Made by a program: the position numbers and the translations under genes. Below the pieces are notes generated by a model, which saw nothing but the letters and a program-made list of their open reading frames with translations, searched no databases and had not been told where the DNA came from. 26,499 nt of DNA. It comes from JBOFSQ01 sp051651625 (GTDB lineage: Bacteria; Planctomycetota; Planctomycetia; Pirellulales; Thermoguttaceae). This document shows, piece by piece, positions 7,103 to 15,800 of this stretch (positions are counted from its first letter, which is position 1; each line of letters begins with the position of its first letter). The stretch spans positions 1 through 26,499 of the forward strand of contig JBOFSQ010000027.1 of NCBI GenBank assembly GCA_051651625.1, given 5' to 3'.

Positions 7103-10100
7103 ATGAAAACAACGCTGCCCCGTCAGTCGTCTTTCTCGGCATTGTCTCTTGTCGCTTTAGTATTCCTTGCCACTAGCGTGTTCTGCGCTACTGGTCAATC
7201 GGTCGAATTAGAGCGTTTCGATGGCGACAGTCAGTTTCGCCCATTCGAAGTGGATGGTGTCCCATTCACCATCGCCAAAACACCTTGGGATATGGATGGA
7301 ATCGGAACTCATCGTGCTCTGGTGGAGGTTGCTTCGTCGTCTGAGCATCAAGCGGTCGTTGTCACACTTCCTTGGAAACGACCCGATTTGCGACCTGAAA
7401 CCAAAAAAGTGATTGTCATTGATGCCACAACATCGAAGGAGGTGTCAAACGTCACACTACTAGAATTCGATTCAGAAAAGGGTACTATCGCTTTCGAACC
7501 GGAGACTGTGCCAAGTGTGTATTACGTTTATTACCTTCCTTGCCGATTGCGAAAGAATTGGGACGACGCCCGCTACGGACAGTGGAATGACTTTATTCCG
7601 CCCGATTATACCGCGTCCCCCGAATGGGTTCATTGTGTGAAGGAGAATGTGAGAAGTTTGCCAGAAGCAAAACTCATTCAGTTTGAAGCCCGTACGTCAA
7701 TGGATTTTTTCACCCCGATGGGGATTATTGCGACAGAGAAGGAAGAGACAGATGTCAAAGATGCACATGCCGACAATATGCTCGTCTTCCCCGAAGACCG
7801 CACATTTCCATCGCGTCTCGTCTATCATCTTTCGTACCGTTGGGCAAAAAATGGTCCGTCTTATTTTTTTGCCGGTTACGCCGCGAAAAATGAATACTAC
7901 GTTTGGCAGATAGGTCTCTGGGCATCTCGTAGTGAGATTCGTAAAATCGACATCTCTTTCAGCGACTTCGTTTGTGGTACGTCTGTCATTCCGGCAAGCG
8001 AAGCGACCTGTTTCAACACGGGTGGCACCAACTGGGATGGCAAGCCGATTTCTTTCACCGTCAATGTGCCACAAGGTCGTGTTCAGCCGCTTTGGTGTGG
8101 TATACAGATACCTCGTAACGCCCAAGAGGGAGTCTACAAAGGTAAGGCAATGCTGACAGCGGAAACCGGTGAAAAGGCGACCGTTGACATAGAGATTCAC
8201 GTCGAAGCCAAAATACTTGAAGACAAGGGCGACGGCGATCTTTGGCGTCATGCGCGATTGCGCTGGCTCAACTCAACCATTGGCATAGATAACAAGCCAA
8301 CCGCTCCCTATGAAACGATGAATGTCGTTGGAGACACCATCTTCGCAACAGGCAAAGAAGTCTCGCTGGTGGCGGCTGGGTTACCGAAGAACGTGAAGAT
8401 CAACGACAAGCTCGTCTTCGCCTCACCAGTTTCATTTGTCATCAAAACTGAAACAGGTGAAATCACCTTCGTCACCACCGATCTCAACGTCGAAAAAAAA
8501 GATGATGGTCTCGTTGAGTGGACGGCTTCATCGATTCAAGAAGGCGTGAAGTTTCGATGTAAAGCCACCATGGAGTTTGATGGCTATCTTCATTACAGTA
8601 TTGATATTTCGTCTTCATCAGGTGAAGTTGTGGTCGAGGACATTAAGCTTGTTTTCCCTTTCACGCCGTATGCGTCGGAATACTTTATGGGGATCGGATA
8701 TAGTGGCGGTTTTCGTCCTGTAAGCCATGAATGGAACTGGACTGGCCCATACGACAGTTTCTGGATTGGTAATATCAAAGCAGGGATGCATGTTGAGTTT
8801 CGAGGGGGGGCATACCACGGTCCTTTAATCAATGATTACAAACCGGCTCCGCCTGCGAGCTGGTATAACGAAGGTAAAGGAGGAATCAGTGTCGAAGGGA
8901 CGAAGGGGCAAGTTGCGACTGTCACCGCCTTCACTGGCAAACGCACTCTGACAACAACTCCAGTCGAGTTTGAGTTCGCAATGTTGATCACGCCTGTCAA
9001 ACAGATTGACACCGCGAAACATTTTCAGCAGCGTTATTACCATGGCGATCCCGACCAAAGTGATGTCGGACTCTCTGGAGGTGCAACGGTATTCAACATC
9101 CACCATGCGGGCAGGTTGAATCCAGTGATTAACTATCCGTGGTTTGTCAGGCAGCCGTTAATTGATCACATCAGTGCGATGCACGAGAAAAACGTCAAAG
9201 TCAAGTTGTATTACACGATTCGTGAACTGACCACCCATGCGACAGAGCTTCACGCTCTTAAAAGCCTTAACCACGAGATTTTCGTCGGCGGCGTTGGCTA
9301 CGGTTCTCCTTGGTTATGCGAACATCTGATTGACGATTACCGACCAGCGTGGTATACAGAACTTCCTGGGCAAGACTACGACGCTGCGCTCGTTCTGAAT
9401 GGTTTTTCACGCTGGATTAATTACTATCTCGAAGGGTATCGCTGGATGCTCGAAAACTACAAGATTGACGGAGTATACATGGATGATGTCTCCTTCGATA
9501 GACCAGTGCTTAAGCGGATGAAGAAAATTATGAACACCTACCGTTCAGGTTCTCTCATTGATCTACATTCCAACACCGCCTATTCGATCGGACCAGCTAA
9601 CCAATATGCCGCTTTTTACCCTTACATTGACCGCACATGGTTTGGTGAGAGTTTTCAATACAACAAGATGTCCCCGGACGAATGGCTTATCACGTTTTCC
9701 GGTATTCCTTTCGGTGAAATGAGCGAGATGCTACAAGACGGCGGAAACCCGTTTTTGGGAATGGTTTATGGGACGACCAACCGGTCGCATGGGCCTATCT
9801 GGGAACTTTGGATGTCGTTCGGGATTGAAAATGCTCGGATGATTGGTTATTGGGATGAAGAGCCCGCGGTTGACACTGGCGAGCCAAATGTCAAAGCAAC
9901 AGTTTTCGTCAATCACGGAAAAACACTGCTTGTCATTGGGAATTTCGATGACGTTGAACACTCTGTCTCGCTTCGGATTGATTGGGCGAAACTGGGGTTG
10001 AGACCGGACAGTGTCAAAGTTGAGGCGCCAGAAATGTTGGGGCTTCAGGCAGCCTCGCAGCACGACTTGAATCAGCCGATTCGACTCCAGCCGAAGAAAG

Positions 10101-10129
10101 GGGTTTTCCTTCTCATTTCGGAAGAATAA
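7103..10129 (+). CDS. DUF6067/GH123-like glycoside hydrolase domain protein
   Basis: A 1008-residue exported protein. The signal peptide runs from MKTTLPRQSSF to about VFCATG (residue 31). The layout fits DUF6067 proteins of the GH123-like clan: N-terminal beta-sandwich domains (with PEAKLIQFEARTSMDFFTPM near 185-205), the stretch RLRWLNSTIGID from about 383, and a catalytic-type barrel from about 655 to 910. In the barrel, IDGVYMDDVSFDRP places D794 and D795 at the end of a strand, where the acidic residues of this clan sit. A short beta domain closes the protein. No Shine-Dalgarno is visible before the ATG; it is chosen because the signal peptide begins there. The gene follows the 970-residue gene by 70 bases and is probably co-transcribed. 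The sugar cleaved cannot be told from the sequence. Confidence 0.75.
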   Translation: MKTTLPRQSSFSALSLVALVFLATSVFCATGQSVELERFDGDSQFRPFEVDGVPFTIAKTPWDMDGIGTHRALVEVASSSEHQAVVVTLPWKRPDLRPETKKVIVIDATTSKEVSNVTLLEFDSEKGTIAFEPETVPSVYYVYYLPCRLRKNWDDARYGQWNDFIPPDYTASPEWVHCVKENVRSLPEAKLIQFEARTSMDFFTPMGIIATEKEETDVKDAHADNMLVFPEDRTFPSRLVYHLSYRWAKNGPSYFFAGYAAKNEYYVWQIGLWASRSEIRKIDISFSDFVCGTSVIPASEATCFNTGGTNWDGKPISFTVNVPQGRVQPLWCGIQIPRNAQEGVYKGKAMLTAETGEKATVDIEIHVEAKILEDKGDGDLWRHARLRWLNSTIGIDNKPTAPYETMNVVGDTIFATGKEVSLVAAGLPKNVKINDKLVFASPVSFVIKTETGEITFVTTDLNVEKKDDGLVEWTASSIQEGVKFRCKATMEFDGYLHYSIDISSSSGEVVVEDIKLVFPFTPYASEYFMGIGYSGGFRPVSHEWNWTGPYDSFWIGNIKAGMHVEFRGGAYHGPLINDYKPAPPASWYNEGKGGISVEGTKGQVATVTAFTGKRTLTTTPVEFEFAMLITPVKQIDTAKHFQQRYYHGDPDQSDVGLSGGATVFNIHHAGRLNPVINYPWFVRQPLIDHISAMHEKNVKVKLYYTIRELTTHATELHALKSLNHEIFVGGVGYGSPWLCEHLIDDYRPAWYTELPGQDYDAALVLNGFSRWINYYLEGYRWMLENYKIDGVYMDDVSFDRPVLKRMKKIMNTYRSGSLIDLHSNTAYSIGPANQYAAFYPYIDRTWFGESFQYNKMSPDEWLITFSGIPFGEMSEMLQDGGNPFLGMVYGTTNRSHGPIWELWMSFGIENARMIGYWDEEPAVDTGEPNVKATVFVNHGKTLLVIGNFDDVEHSVSLRIDWAKLGLRPDSVKVEAPEMLGLQAASQHDLNQPIRLQPKKGVFLLISEE

Positions 10130-10152
10130 CGCGCTCTGCGGTCAAGGCTCTC

Positions 10153-11031
10153 TCACCGTTGTTCTCTATACATCATCTCGCGCAGTGTGCGTAGGTTTAC
10201 CGCGTCGAGTTCTTCACCGTTTTCGTCAAGACCTTTTGGGGTCTCAAGGTACATCGGGAGATTTGCGAACCGTTTGTCGTTAACGAGTGTACGGAACAGT
10301 TCGAGACCGATCATGCCGCGTCCGATGGCGGCGTGGCGGTCAACACGAGAACCGCTCCCTTTGACGCTATCGTTAACATGAAACGCCGCCAGTTTGTCGA
10401 GACCGACAATAGAATCGAACTCGTCCATCGTCTTGTTGTAGTCGCTCTCGGTCGTGAGTGGATAACCCGCAGCGAAAACGTGACAAGTGTCGAAGCAGAC
10501 GCGGAGTCGCTCCGGTGACTTCGACATTCCGATGATCTCGGCGAGATGTTCAAATCGCCAGCCGAGCGAACTCCCCTGACCAGCCGTCGTCTCAAGCAGA
10601 ATTGTTACGCTTGGCTCACACGCGAGAGCTTCGTCGAACCCTGCTGCGATTCGCTTGAGGCCGTCGCGGTCGCTTGACGTTGTGCCATCGTCGCTCGATG
10701 GCGTCCCCGGATGAATGACGATCTGATCAATACCGAGCTGCGCTGTTCGCAATATCTCGTCTTGAAGAGACGCTATCGACTTGGCATAGAGGTCGGCCTT
10801 GGCCGTTCCCAAGTTGATAAGATACGAAGTGTGAACAAGTGGTCGCGTGAGAGACGAATCTGCCATCTCTTGGCGAAAAGTCGTCACGTCGCTCTCGGAG
10901 AGCGGCTTGCTTCGCCACTGATTACTCGCCTTGCAAAATAGCTGCACCGTTTTGCAACCGAGGCGACTTGCCTCACGAATCGCGTTCTGACAGCCGCCTG
11001 CGATAGAGCCGTGTATTCCGAAGATTGGCAT
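10153..11031 (-). CDS. nfo: endonuclease IV (AP endonuclease)
   Basis: A 292-residue deoxyribonuclease IV that cleaves DNA 5' of abasic sites in base-excision repair. All nine metal ligands of the family can be placed: H67, H107, E147, D181, H184, H218, D231, H233 and E263, the last in YLETPKG. Signature stretches FDTCHVFAAGY and FHVND are intact. The ATG at 11031 is chosen over an upstream TTG at 11037 because GAGGAG (11043-11038) sits six bases before it, whereas it touches the TTG. The gene lies 34 bases after a small lipoprotein gene and near superoxide reductase, a setting consistent with oxidative-damage defence. It converges with the gene ending at 10129; no terminator is visible in the 23 bases between. 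Confidence 0.95.
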   Translation of the reverse strand: MPIFGIHGSIAGGCQNAIREASRLGCKTVQLFCKASNQWRSKPLSESDVTTFRQEMADSSLTRPLVHTSYLINLGTAKADLYAKSIASLQDEILRTAQLGIDQIVIHPGTPSSDDGTTSSDRDGLKRIAAGFDEALACEPSVTILLETTAGQGSSLGWRFEHLAEIIGMSKSPERLRVCFDTCHVFAAGYPLTTESDYNKTMDEFDSIVGLDKLAAFHVNDSVKGSGSRVDRHAAIGRGMIGLELFRTLVNDKRFANLPMYLETPKGLDENGEELDAVNLRTLREMMYREQR

Positions 11032-11065
11032 TGGCAACTCCTCGCGTGCGACGAACGCAGGTACG

Positions 11066-11338
11066 CTATTTGTGTTTGGCGTCGATGCCGCGATTGATTT
11101 CTTTCGCGCGGTCGGACATCATCCACGGCAGCGAATTCGCTGGTTGTGGCGTGACGAGCGGCTCCACGCCGTTCGGCTGGCCGTTCGGCGACGACGCCTT
11201 ACGTTCCGCTGGCGGGACGCTCAAATATGCTGGCGGCTCTTCAAACTTCGTCTCGCGTTTCCCAAGGCTGCCCACGATTGAACAGCCACCGACGCCGAGG
11301 AGACAGACAAGTGAAAGGGTAATCAGTGTGCTTCGCAT
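11066..11338 (-). CDS. small lipoprotein of unknown function, possibly leaderless
   Basis: A 90-residue protein. MRSTLITLSLVCLLGVGGC forms a short lipoprotein signal with C19 as the acylated cysteine. The mature part is proline-rich (EEPPAYLSVPPAERK) and ends in a charged segment including MMSDRAKEINRGIDAKHK. I do not recognise a family. An in-frame extension upstream to 11449 would cross the end of the superoxide reductase gene and adds no sensible sequence. The ATG has no Shine-Dalgarno, and a TTGACA-N17-TACGCT promoter would place the first RNA base on the A of this ATG. The gene probably forms a unit with nfo downstream. Confidence 0.6.
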   Translation of the reverse strand: MRSTLITLSLVCLLGVGGCSIVGSLGKRETKFEEPPAYLSVPPAERKASSPNGQPNGVEPLVTPQPANSLPWMMSDRAKEINRGIDAKHK

Positions 11339-11344
11339 CGGCGA

Positions 11345-11373
11345 AGCGTAACAGATTCTCGCCACCGTGTCAA
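11345..11373 (-). promoter_or_regulatory. promoter giving a predicted leaderless mRNA for lipoprotein and nfo
   Basis: Read on the minus strand: TTGACA (11373-11368), 17 bases, TACGCT (11350-11345). Counting seven bases from the end of the -10 element gives +1 at 11338, exactly the A of the lipoprotein ATG. Confidence 0.5.
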
Positions 11374-11390
11374 GATTAAACGTCGCGTGG

Positions 11391-11765
11391 TCACGATGTC
11401 CAGAGTCCGTGGAGATTACAGAAAGCACGGACCTTGAAAGCACTGCCATTCGTGGTGAACGTAGCTGTCGGCGCGTCGCCCGGCTTGAGAACGCAACGAG
11501 TTATGGTGCTGCCTTCGATAAGTTCGATCCACGCGATGTGATGGTTTGCATCCATCGGATGTGGCGCACTGCCAACATTGACCGTCACCGTGTTTCCACT
11601 CTTCTGGACAACTGGAACGTGTTTTTCTTTCGACGCATCGGTTGTGTTCTCTTTTTGAAGCGTCATCTCTTGCGAGCAGCAAACGAGGTCGCCGCCACCG
11701 GTCGCAATAACTTCAACAGTGTTACCACACAACTCGCACACATAAACTTCACTCAACTTTGTCAT
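11391..11765 (-). CDS. dfx: desulfoferrodoxin (two-iron superoxide reductase)
   Basis: A 124-residue superoxide reductase that reduces superoxide to hydrogen peroxide without making oxygen, typical of anaerobes. The N-terminal desulforedoxin-type Fe(Cys)4 site is complete: C10, C13, C29, C30. The catalytic Fe(His)4Cys site is also complete: H49, H69, H75, C116 and H119, with E47-K48 before the first histidine as in the characterised family. This is therefore the two-centre (2Fe-SOR) form at full length. The start is supported by GGAG (11776-11773), seven bases upstream. An extended -10 promoter lies at 11812-11820. Electrons would normally come from rubredoxin, whose gene is not in the window. 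Confidence 0.96.
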   Translation of the reverse strand: MTKLSEVYVCELCGNTVEVIATGGGDLVCCSQEMTLQKENTTDASKEKHVPVVQKSGNTVTVNVGSAPHPMDANHHIAWIELIEGSTITRCVLKPGDAPTATFTTNGSAFKVRAFCNLHGLWTS

Positions 11766-11811
11766 TGGTCTGCTCCTTTTTTGGGGTTGTCGAACGCGAA
11801 AACGTGTTAGA

Positions 11812-11820
11812 AGTATATCA
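11812..11820 (-). promoter_or_regulatory. extended -10 promoter of dfx
   Basis: TGATATACT on the minus strand, with predicted +1 at 11805 and a 40-base leader. It sits in a 12-base string, GTGATATACTTC, that recurs at 20543-20532 before the Gfo/Idh/MocA gene. Confidence 0.5.
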
Positions 11821-11858
11821 CTTGTGGCGTTTTGTGGAAGGCGGCACGTTACTGGCCG

Positions 11859-12557
11859 TCAATCACCACGCCACGCAAGAGCTTCGATGAGGTATGCCAG
11901 TTCGGCGTTGATGTCTTCGGGGGATTCGACGGTTTGGGCGATGTGTTTTCGGATCGATTCGCGAAACCGTTTGCGGAGACGATGTAATGCCACCTTGATG
12001 GCGGCGTCGCTTTTTCCCAAGCGACTGGCGAGTTCGGCGCGATCTGTGGTGGAAAGTTCAGCGGTGAGCCACGGCAAGAGTACGTTCGTCTCGTCGGAAT
12101 CGCCGAGCGTGGCAATCGCTTGCTCGACGCACGAGTGTGCCCAGTCGCGGTCGAAAAATGCGTCGTTCACATCGGCAACGCTGGCGTGGTCGGTTGTGAG
12201 TGAGACCGGTTTTCGTCCGCCGCCGCGTTTTGCCGCCGATTCACGCTCGCGCGTCTTCGACAGAAAATGCTTGACAGCACCGAGCAGATAAGTGCGAAAC
12301 TTCGCGCGATTCCGCTGAAGTCGCGTGAACGTCTCTCCTTCGAGGAGCCAAGCGATGAAGTCTTGCGTTAGATCGTCCGCATCGCGTCCACCGTAACGGT
12401 GCGACGGGTCGCCCGCCACTTCGCGTTCGATGAAACGTCGAACCGGTATGTGATACGTTTCACACAACGTCTTTAGGGCGGAGCGAGCGAGAGTGTCGTC
12501 ACCCTTCGCCGCCAAAACAACGCTCCAGTGTGTAGTGTGGAAGCCGGACTGATTCAT
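11859..12557 (-). CDS. ECF-type RNA polymerase sigma factor, planctomycete THWS class
   Basis: A 232-residue extracytoplasmic-function sigma factor. It opens with MNQSGFHTTHWSVVLAAKGDD, the THWS-x-V-L start of a planctomycete-expanded ECF group. Region 2 is at about 25-110, with the YGGRDADDLTQDFIAWLLE helix (55-73) and KFRTYLLGAVKHFLSK. Region 4 is at about 155-205 (ELASRLGKSDAAIKVALHRLRKRF, a helix-turn-helix). The frame is open upstream to 12971, but that extension translates a dispersed repeat, so the start is placed at 12557. No Shine-Dalgarno is visible there. The giant kinase gene lies upstream on the same strand across a 316-base gap. Planctomycete ECF groups linked to Ser/Thr kinases are known; control of this factor by that kinase is inference. 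Confidence 0.88.
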   Translation of the reverse strand: MNQSGFHTTHWSVVLAAKGDDTLARSALKTLCETYHIPVRRFIEREVAGDPSHRYGGRDADDLTQDFIAWLLEGETFTRLQRNRAKFRTYLLGAVKHFLSKTRERESAAKRGGGRKPVSLTTDHASVADVNDAFFDRDWAHSCVEQAIATLGDSDETNVLLPWLTAELSTTDRAELASRLGKSDAAIKVALHRLRKRFRESIRKHIAQTVESPEDINAELAYLIEALAWRGD

Positions 12558-12632
12558 TATTTGTAAGCGTTCACGGATTTTGCGTTTACGAGCAGTTCTT
12601 TTGTCACACGGAGTCACAGAGAGGATACGAAT

Positions 12633-12660
12633 CCGCAGATTGCACAGATTGTCGCAGATT
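12633..12660. repeat. short tandem CGCAGATT-type repeat
   Basis: Three near-identical units, CGCAGATT, CACAGATT and CGCAGATT, spaced by two or three bases. Similar CGCAGATT strings are scattered in intergenic DNA of many bacterial phyla. Confidence 0.5.
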
Positions 12661-12695
12661 TTCAGTTCTCGTTGCGTCTTTGTGGTTCTAGGAGT

Positions 12696-12790
12696 TTCGC
12701 ACAAAGGCACGAAGTACACGAAGATCACAAAGGACGTTTTCAAGTTCAATCCTCTTCGTGTCCTTTGTGCTCTTTGCGCCTTTGTGCGAA
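12696..12790. repeat. imperfect inverted repeat, arms about 40 bases
   Basis: The left arm (12696-12735) starts TTCGCACAAAGGCACGAAG. The right arm (12751-12790) is largely its reverse complement and ends GCGCCTTTGTGCGAA. The 15-base loop lacks features. Arms are rich in CACAAAG/CACGAAG units, a string recurrent in intergenic DNA of many bacteria. It would form a long RNA hairpin between the kinase and sigma genes. Confidence 0.65.
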
Positions 12791-12873
12791 AAAAAGAACT
12801 ACCAATAAATGACGCGGAAACGAGAGACAAAAATCGTGAGAATCTTACGATTTGTTTTCGCGCTCTTGCAACT

Positions 12874-15800
12874 CTACCACCGAAACGCTCTGGGTTGCGT
12901 TTGATTGTAGCGACGGTCGAAGGCGGAATCGTCCATCGCAAGAAATCCGATTCCTTCGACGATGCTGGCAATAAACGGAATCAATGTCGCGCTGAACAAG
13001 AAGTACACAATTCCCCAGCCCCAACTGCCGAGGTAAAACTTGTGAATGCCAAGCCAGCCAGTCAGCAGGGCAAGAATCGCGGCGATGACTCTGCTTTTCC
13101 CCGCACCAACAACGTGTACTGTCGTCCAAAGTGGAGAGCCGAGTGACGTGCCGCACGCGACGCACAAAATCTGTTCTGGATCGGTTTTGGCACCGCAGTG
13201 AAAACAATACGCTCTCTTGACGCGGTTGGCGAAACCACAACTCTTGCACGCATACGCGCCTTCGATTTGCCCAGCACCGCAATGAGTGCAAAACTTTGTC
13301 GGCAAATACGATGTCGCAGTGTTGGGACTCAACGCGCGACGGACGATGAGCGTGATAGCAATAACGATACCCACAAGGATTATCATTTCGATAAGTCCCA
13401 GCGGTAAAAAACGCACGCTCACTTTAGACGGAGAATTCAGGGCGTTCGCAATCGCGGCAGCCCCCGACGTGTTCGTGTTGACGTACACTCCGAGTGCAAT
13501 CACAACGAGGAGTACAAGTCCCCACCAAACGAGGCGCGAACGTGGTTGCGGCATGTTGTTGTTCGCAGGTGACAAAGTCATGGTGTATTCTTTCTGTTGC
13601 TGTGGTGGTTCTTGGTGTGCGATTTCGTTGTGTGTGGTGGACGTTGCCACACCATTCTTTGCCCAAAGATACGTCCATCGGATCAGATAAAGCGGCACTA
13701 GGACAGCAAGCAGATTACCAATAGTCGTCATGACGCCGCGAAATGGTGGTTCGTATGGACCGCGAAACAGCAGCAAGATTCCTATCGCCAGAGCGGGCAC
13801 GATGACCGTCAACGCGACACACAACCCAAGCCAGAAACACGGTTTGTCCTTGGTGCGCCGAATGTAGCCCAGGTGAATCCAACCGAAAATCGTTCCCACG
13901 ATAGCCATTATGCCGGACACGCCCCATATAGTGGCGACTGTGCGATCATACACTCCGTTATTCAAAACCACTTTCCGCCATTCATCGTCGATGCGATTTA
14001 TGGCTTCCTTTTCGATTACCGTTTGTGTTTGGTACCACTCCTTGTCTTCATTTTGGAGCGATTGCACAGCGGTACGACGTTCATGACCTTCGAGGTGTTG
14101 CAGGGTTTCATACTTTGTAGCGATGTGCTCACGGTGTAAGATGATCTGATCGCGCCATCTCTGCGACAACTGTTGCTGCGCCTCGTTTCTCGCTATATCA
14201 GCGTTTCGTATCACCAGATTTCGGCTGTACATGAGGTTCGTAACCGGCACCCACGGAAAGAGTGCCGCCACGATGAGGAGTACAAGTCCCCACCAAACGA
14301 GGCGCGAACGTGGTTGCGGCGTGTTGTTGTTCGCAGGTGGCAAAGTCATGATGGGTGCTTTCTGACTTTGTGGTGGTTCTTGGTGTGCGCTTTCGTTGTG
14401 TGTGGTGGACGTTTTGGTTATGGTTCGTCGCCGTGTCGAGAGCACTGATAACGGAGTCCAGACGAATACAGCGAGCAAGATGCCATAGAGCAGAGTCAAG
14501 AGAGACACGGCTACACCCGTGCCAATTATTTCGGGATCGAGTCCGACAGCCACCATTTGATAAACCCCGATCAGCGTCCCAAGAAATCCCGCACCCAACG
14601 AGATTCGAGTGAGTTGGGAAAAGAGTTGCGAGGCTTGTTCTCGTGTTTCATCTTGGAAGCGAAGACCACGAAACAGCAATCCCCAGCATTGTCTGAAACT
14701 GACATAAAGAGCTAAACAGCCAGCCACAATTATCGCGGATGGTAGGTCACAAAACATCGCAATTGGGTTGCCAGATAACACCGCCGAAGCCAGCAGAAAG
14801 CCAGCAGCGATGAGCCAACCGAGTACCAAGTGGCGGTAACAATGTTGTCGTGATACAAAACGTAGCGGCTGCGGAGAGTCCGTTTCGACACCGTGTTGCC
14901 TGAATGCGGCGACGGCTGTAGGGACGAAGAGAATCAGCGAGACAAACACGCCATAGAGAGTTGTCAGAAAGATCACCTGTACACCTTCAAAAAATCGTGA
15001 CGAATCAAGGTTTGCAAGCATGTTGCAATAGCCGAGCGACGTGAGCGCGATACCGATCAGCGGTGTGATTTTGGCGAGCGTCCAAAAGCACTCGCCTATT
15101 TGACGCACCTCTTCTGACGTTCTTTGACGTCGATTCGGAACGAACCCCTGATAAATCAGTTTTGTGTAGCCACACGCAACAATGAACGCTGTGAGCATGG
15201 CGAACAATAAAAACAGCCCAACAGGGTCAAAGAGCGAAAACATAAACCTGCGTGGCAGACCGAGTGCACACGTCAACCATTCCACATTGAATAGAAGACA
15301 GAGAATGAGCAACGCGTTGATCAGTCCAGTCACGCCAGTTGCGCCGACATTGTCGCTGCTTTCCTTGCAATGCGATTCGGGCGGTGTGTCTAATCCTGCC
15401 GCTGTTTCGTGATTGTCGTTCGTTGGTTTAGAGTCGGTTGCTGATTGCTGATTTTGATCGAGTCGTTTCCGCTTTCGCGCCAGCACCTGATACACAATGG
15501 CGACGAATAGAATGAAGCCCAGCGGTATCAGAAGCGGCGCGTAAATAGACAAGTTTTCACGAAGCCCTGTAAACTGACTAATCAGAAAGAAAATCGAAAG
15601 AATTACCACGACGGGAACGTAGAGAGCGACTGGTCCGGCAACGCAAACGACTAAAATCGTTGCCCAAATGGGCCACGTCTTGACTTCGTTGACAATTCGC
15701 TTCCAGATGCTGGTCGATTGCGGAGTTGCCGTCACTGCCGCTGTTTCGATTTCGGTTTTCATTTCGACGGCGGTTTGCTGACGTTCTTCGCGGTTTTTTT

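Larger units (their letters stand above)
12558..12873. other. intergenic stretch built from dispersed repeats
   Basis: The 316 bases between kinase and sigma genes hold a cluster of CGCAGATT/CACAGATT units (12633-12660) and a long imperfect inverted repeat (12696-12790). No gene or clear promoter is seen. Open frames run through in both directions without recognisable content. Confidence 0.6.

Noticed and set aside
11031..11037. TTG at 11037 as the nfo start
   Set aside because: It would begin immediately at the edge of the GAGGAG site with no spacing. The ATG at 11031 has proper spacing and the family's usual N-terminus.
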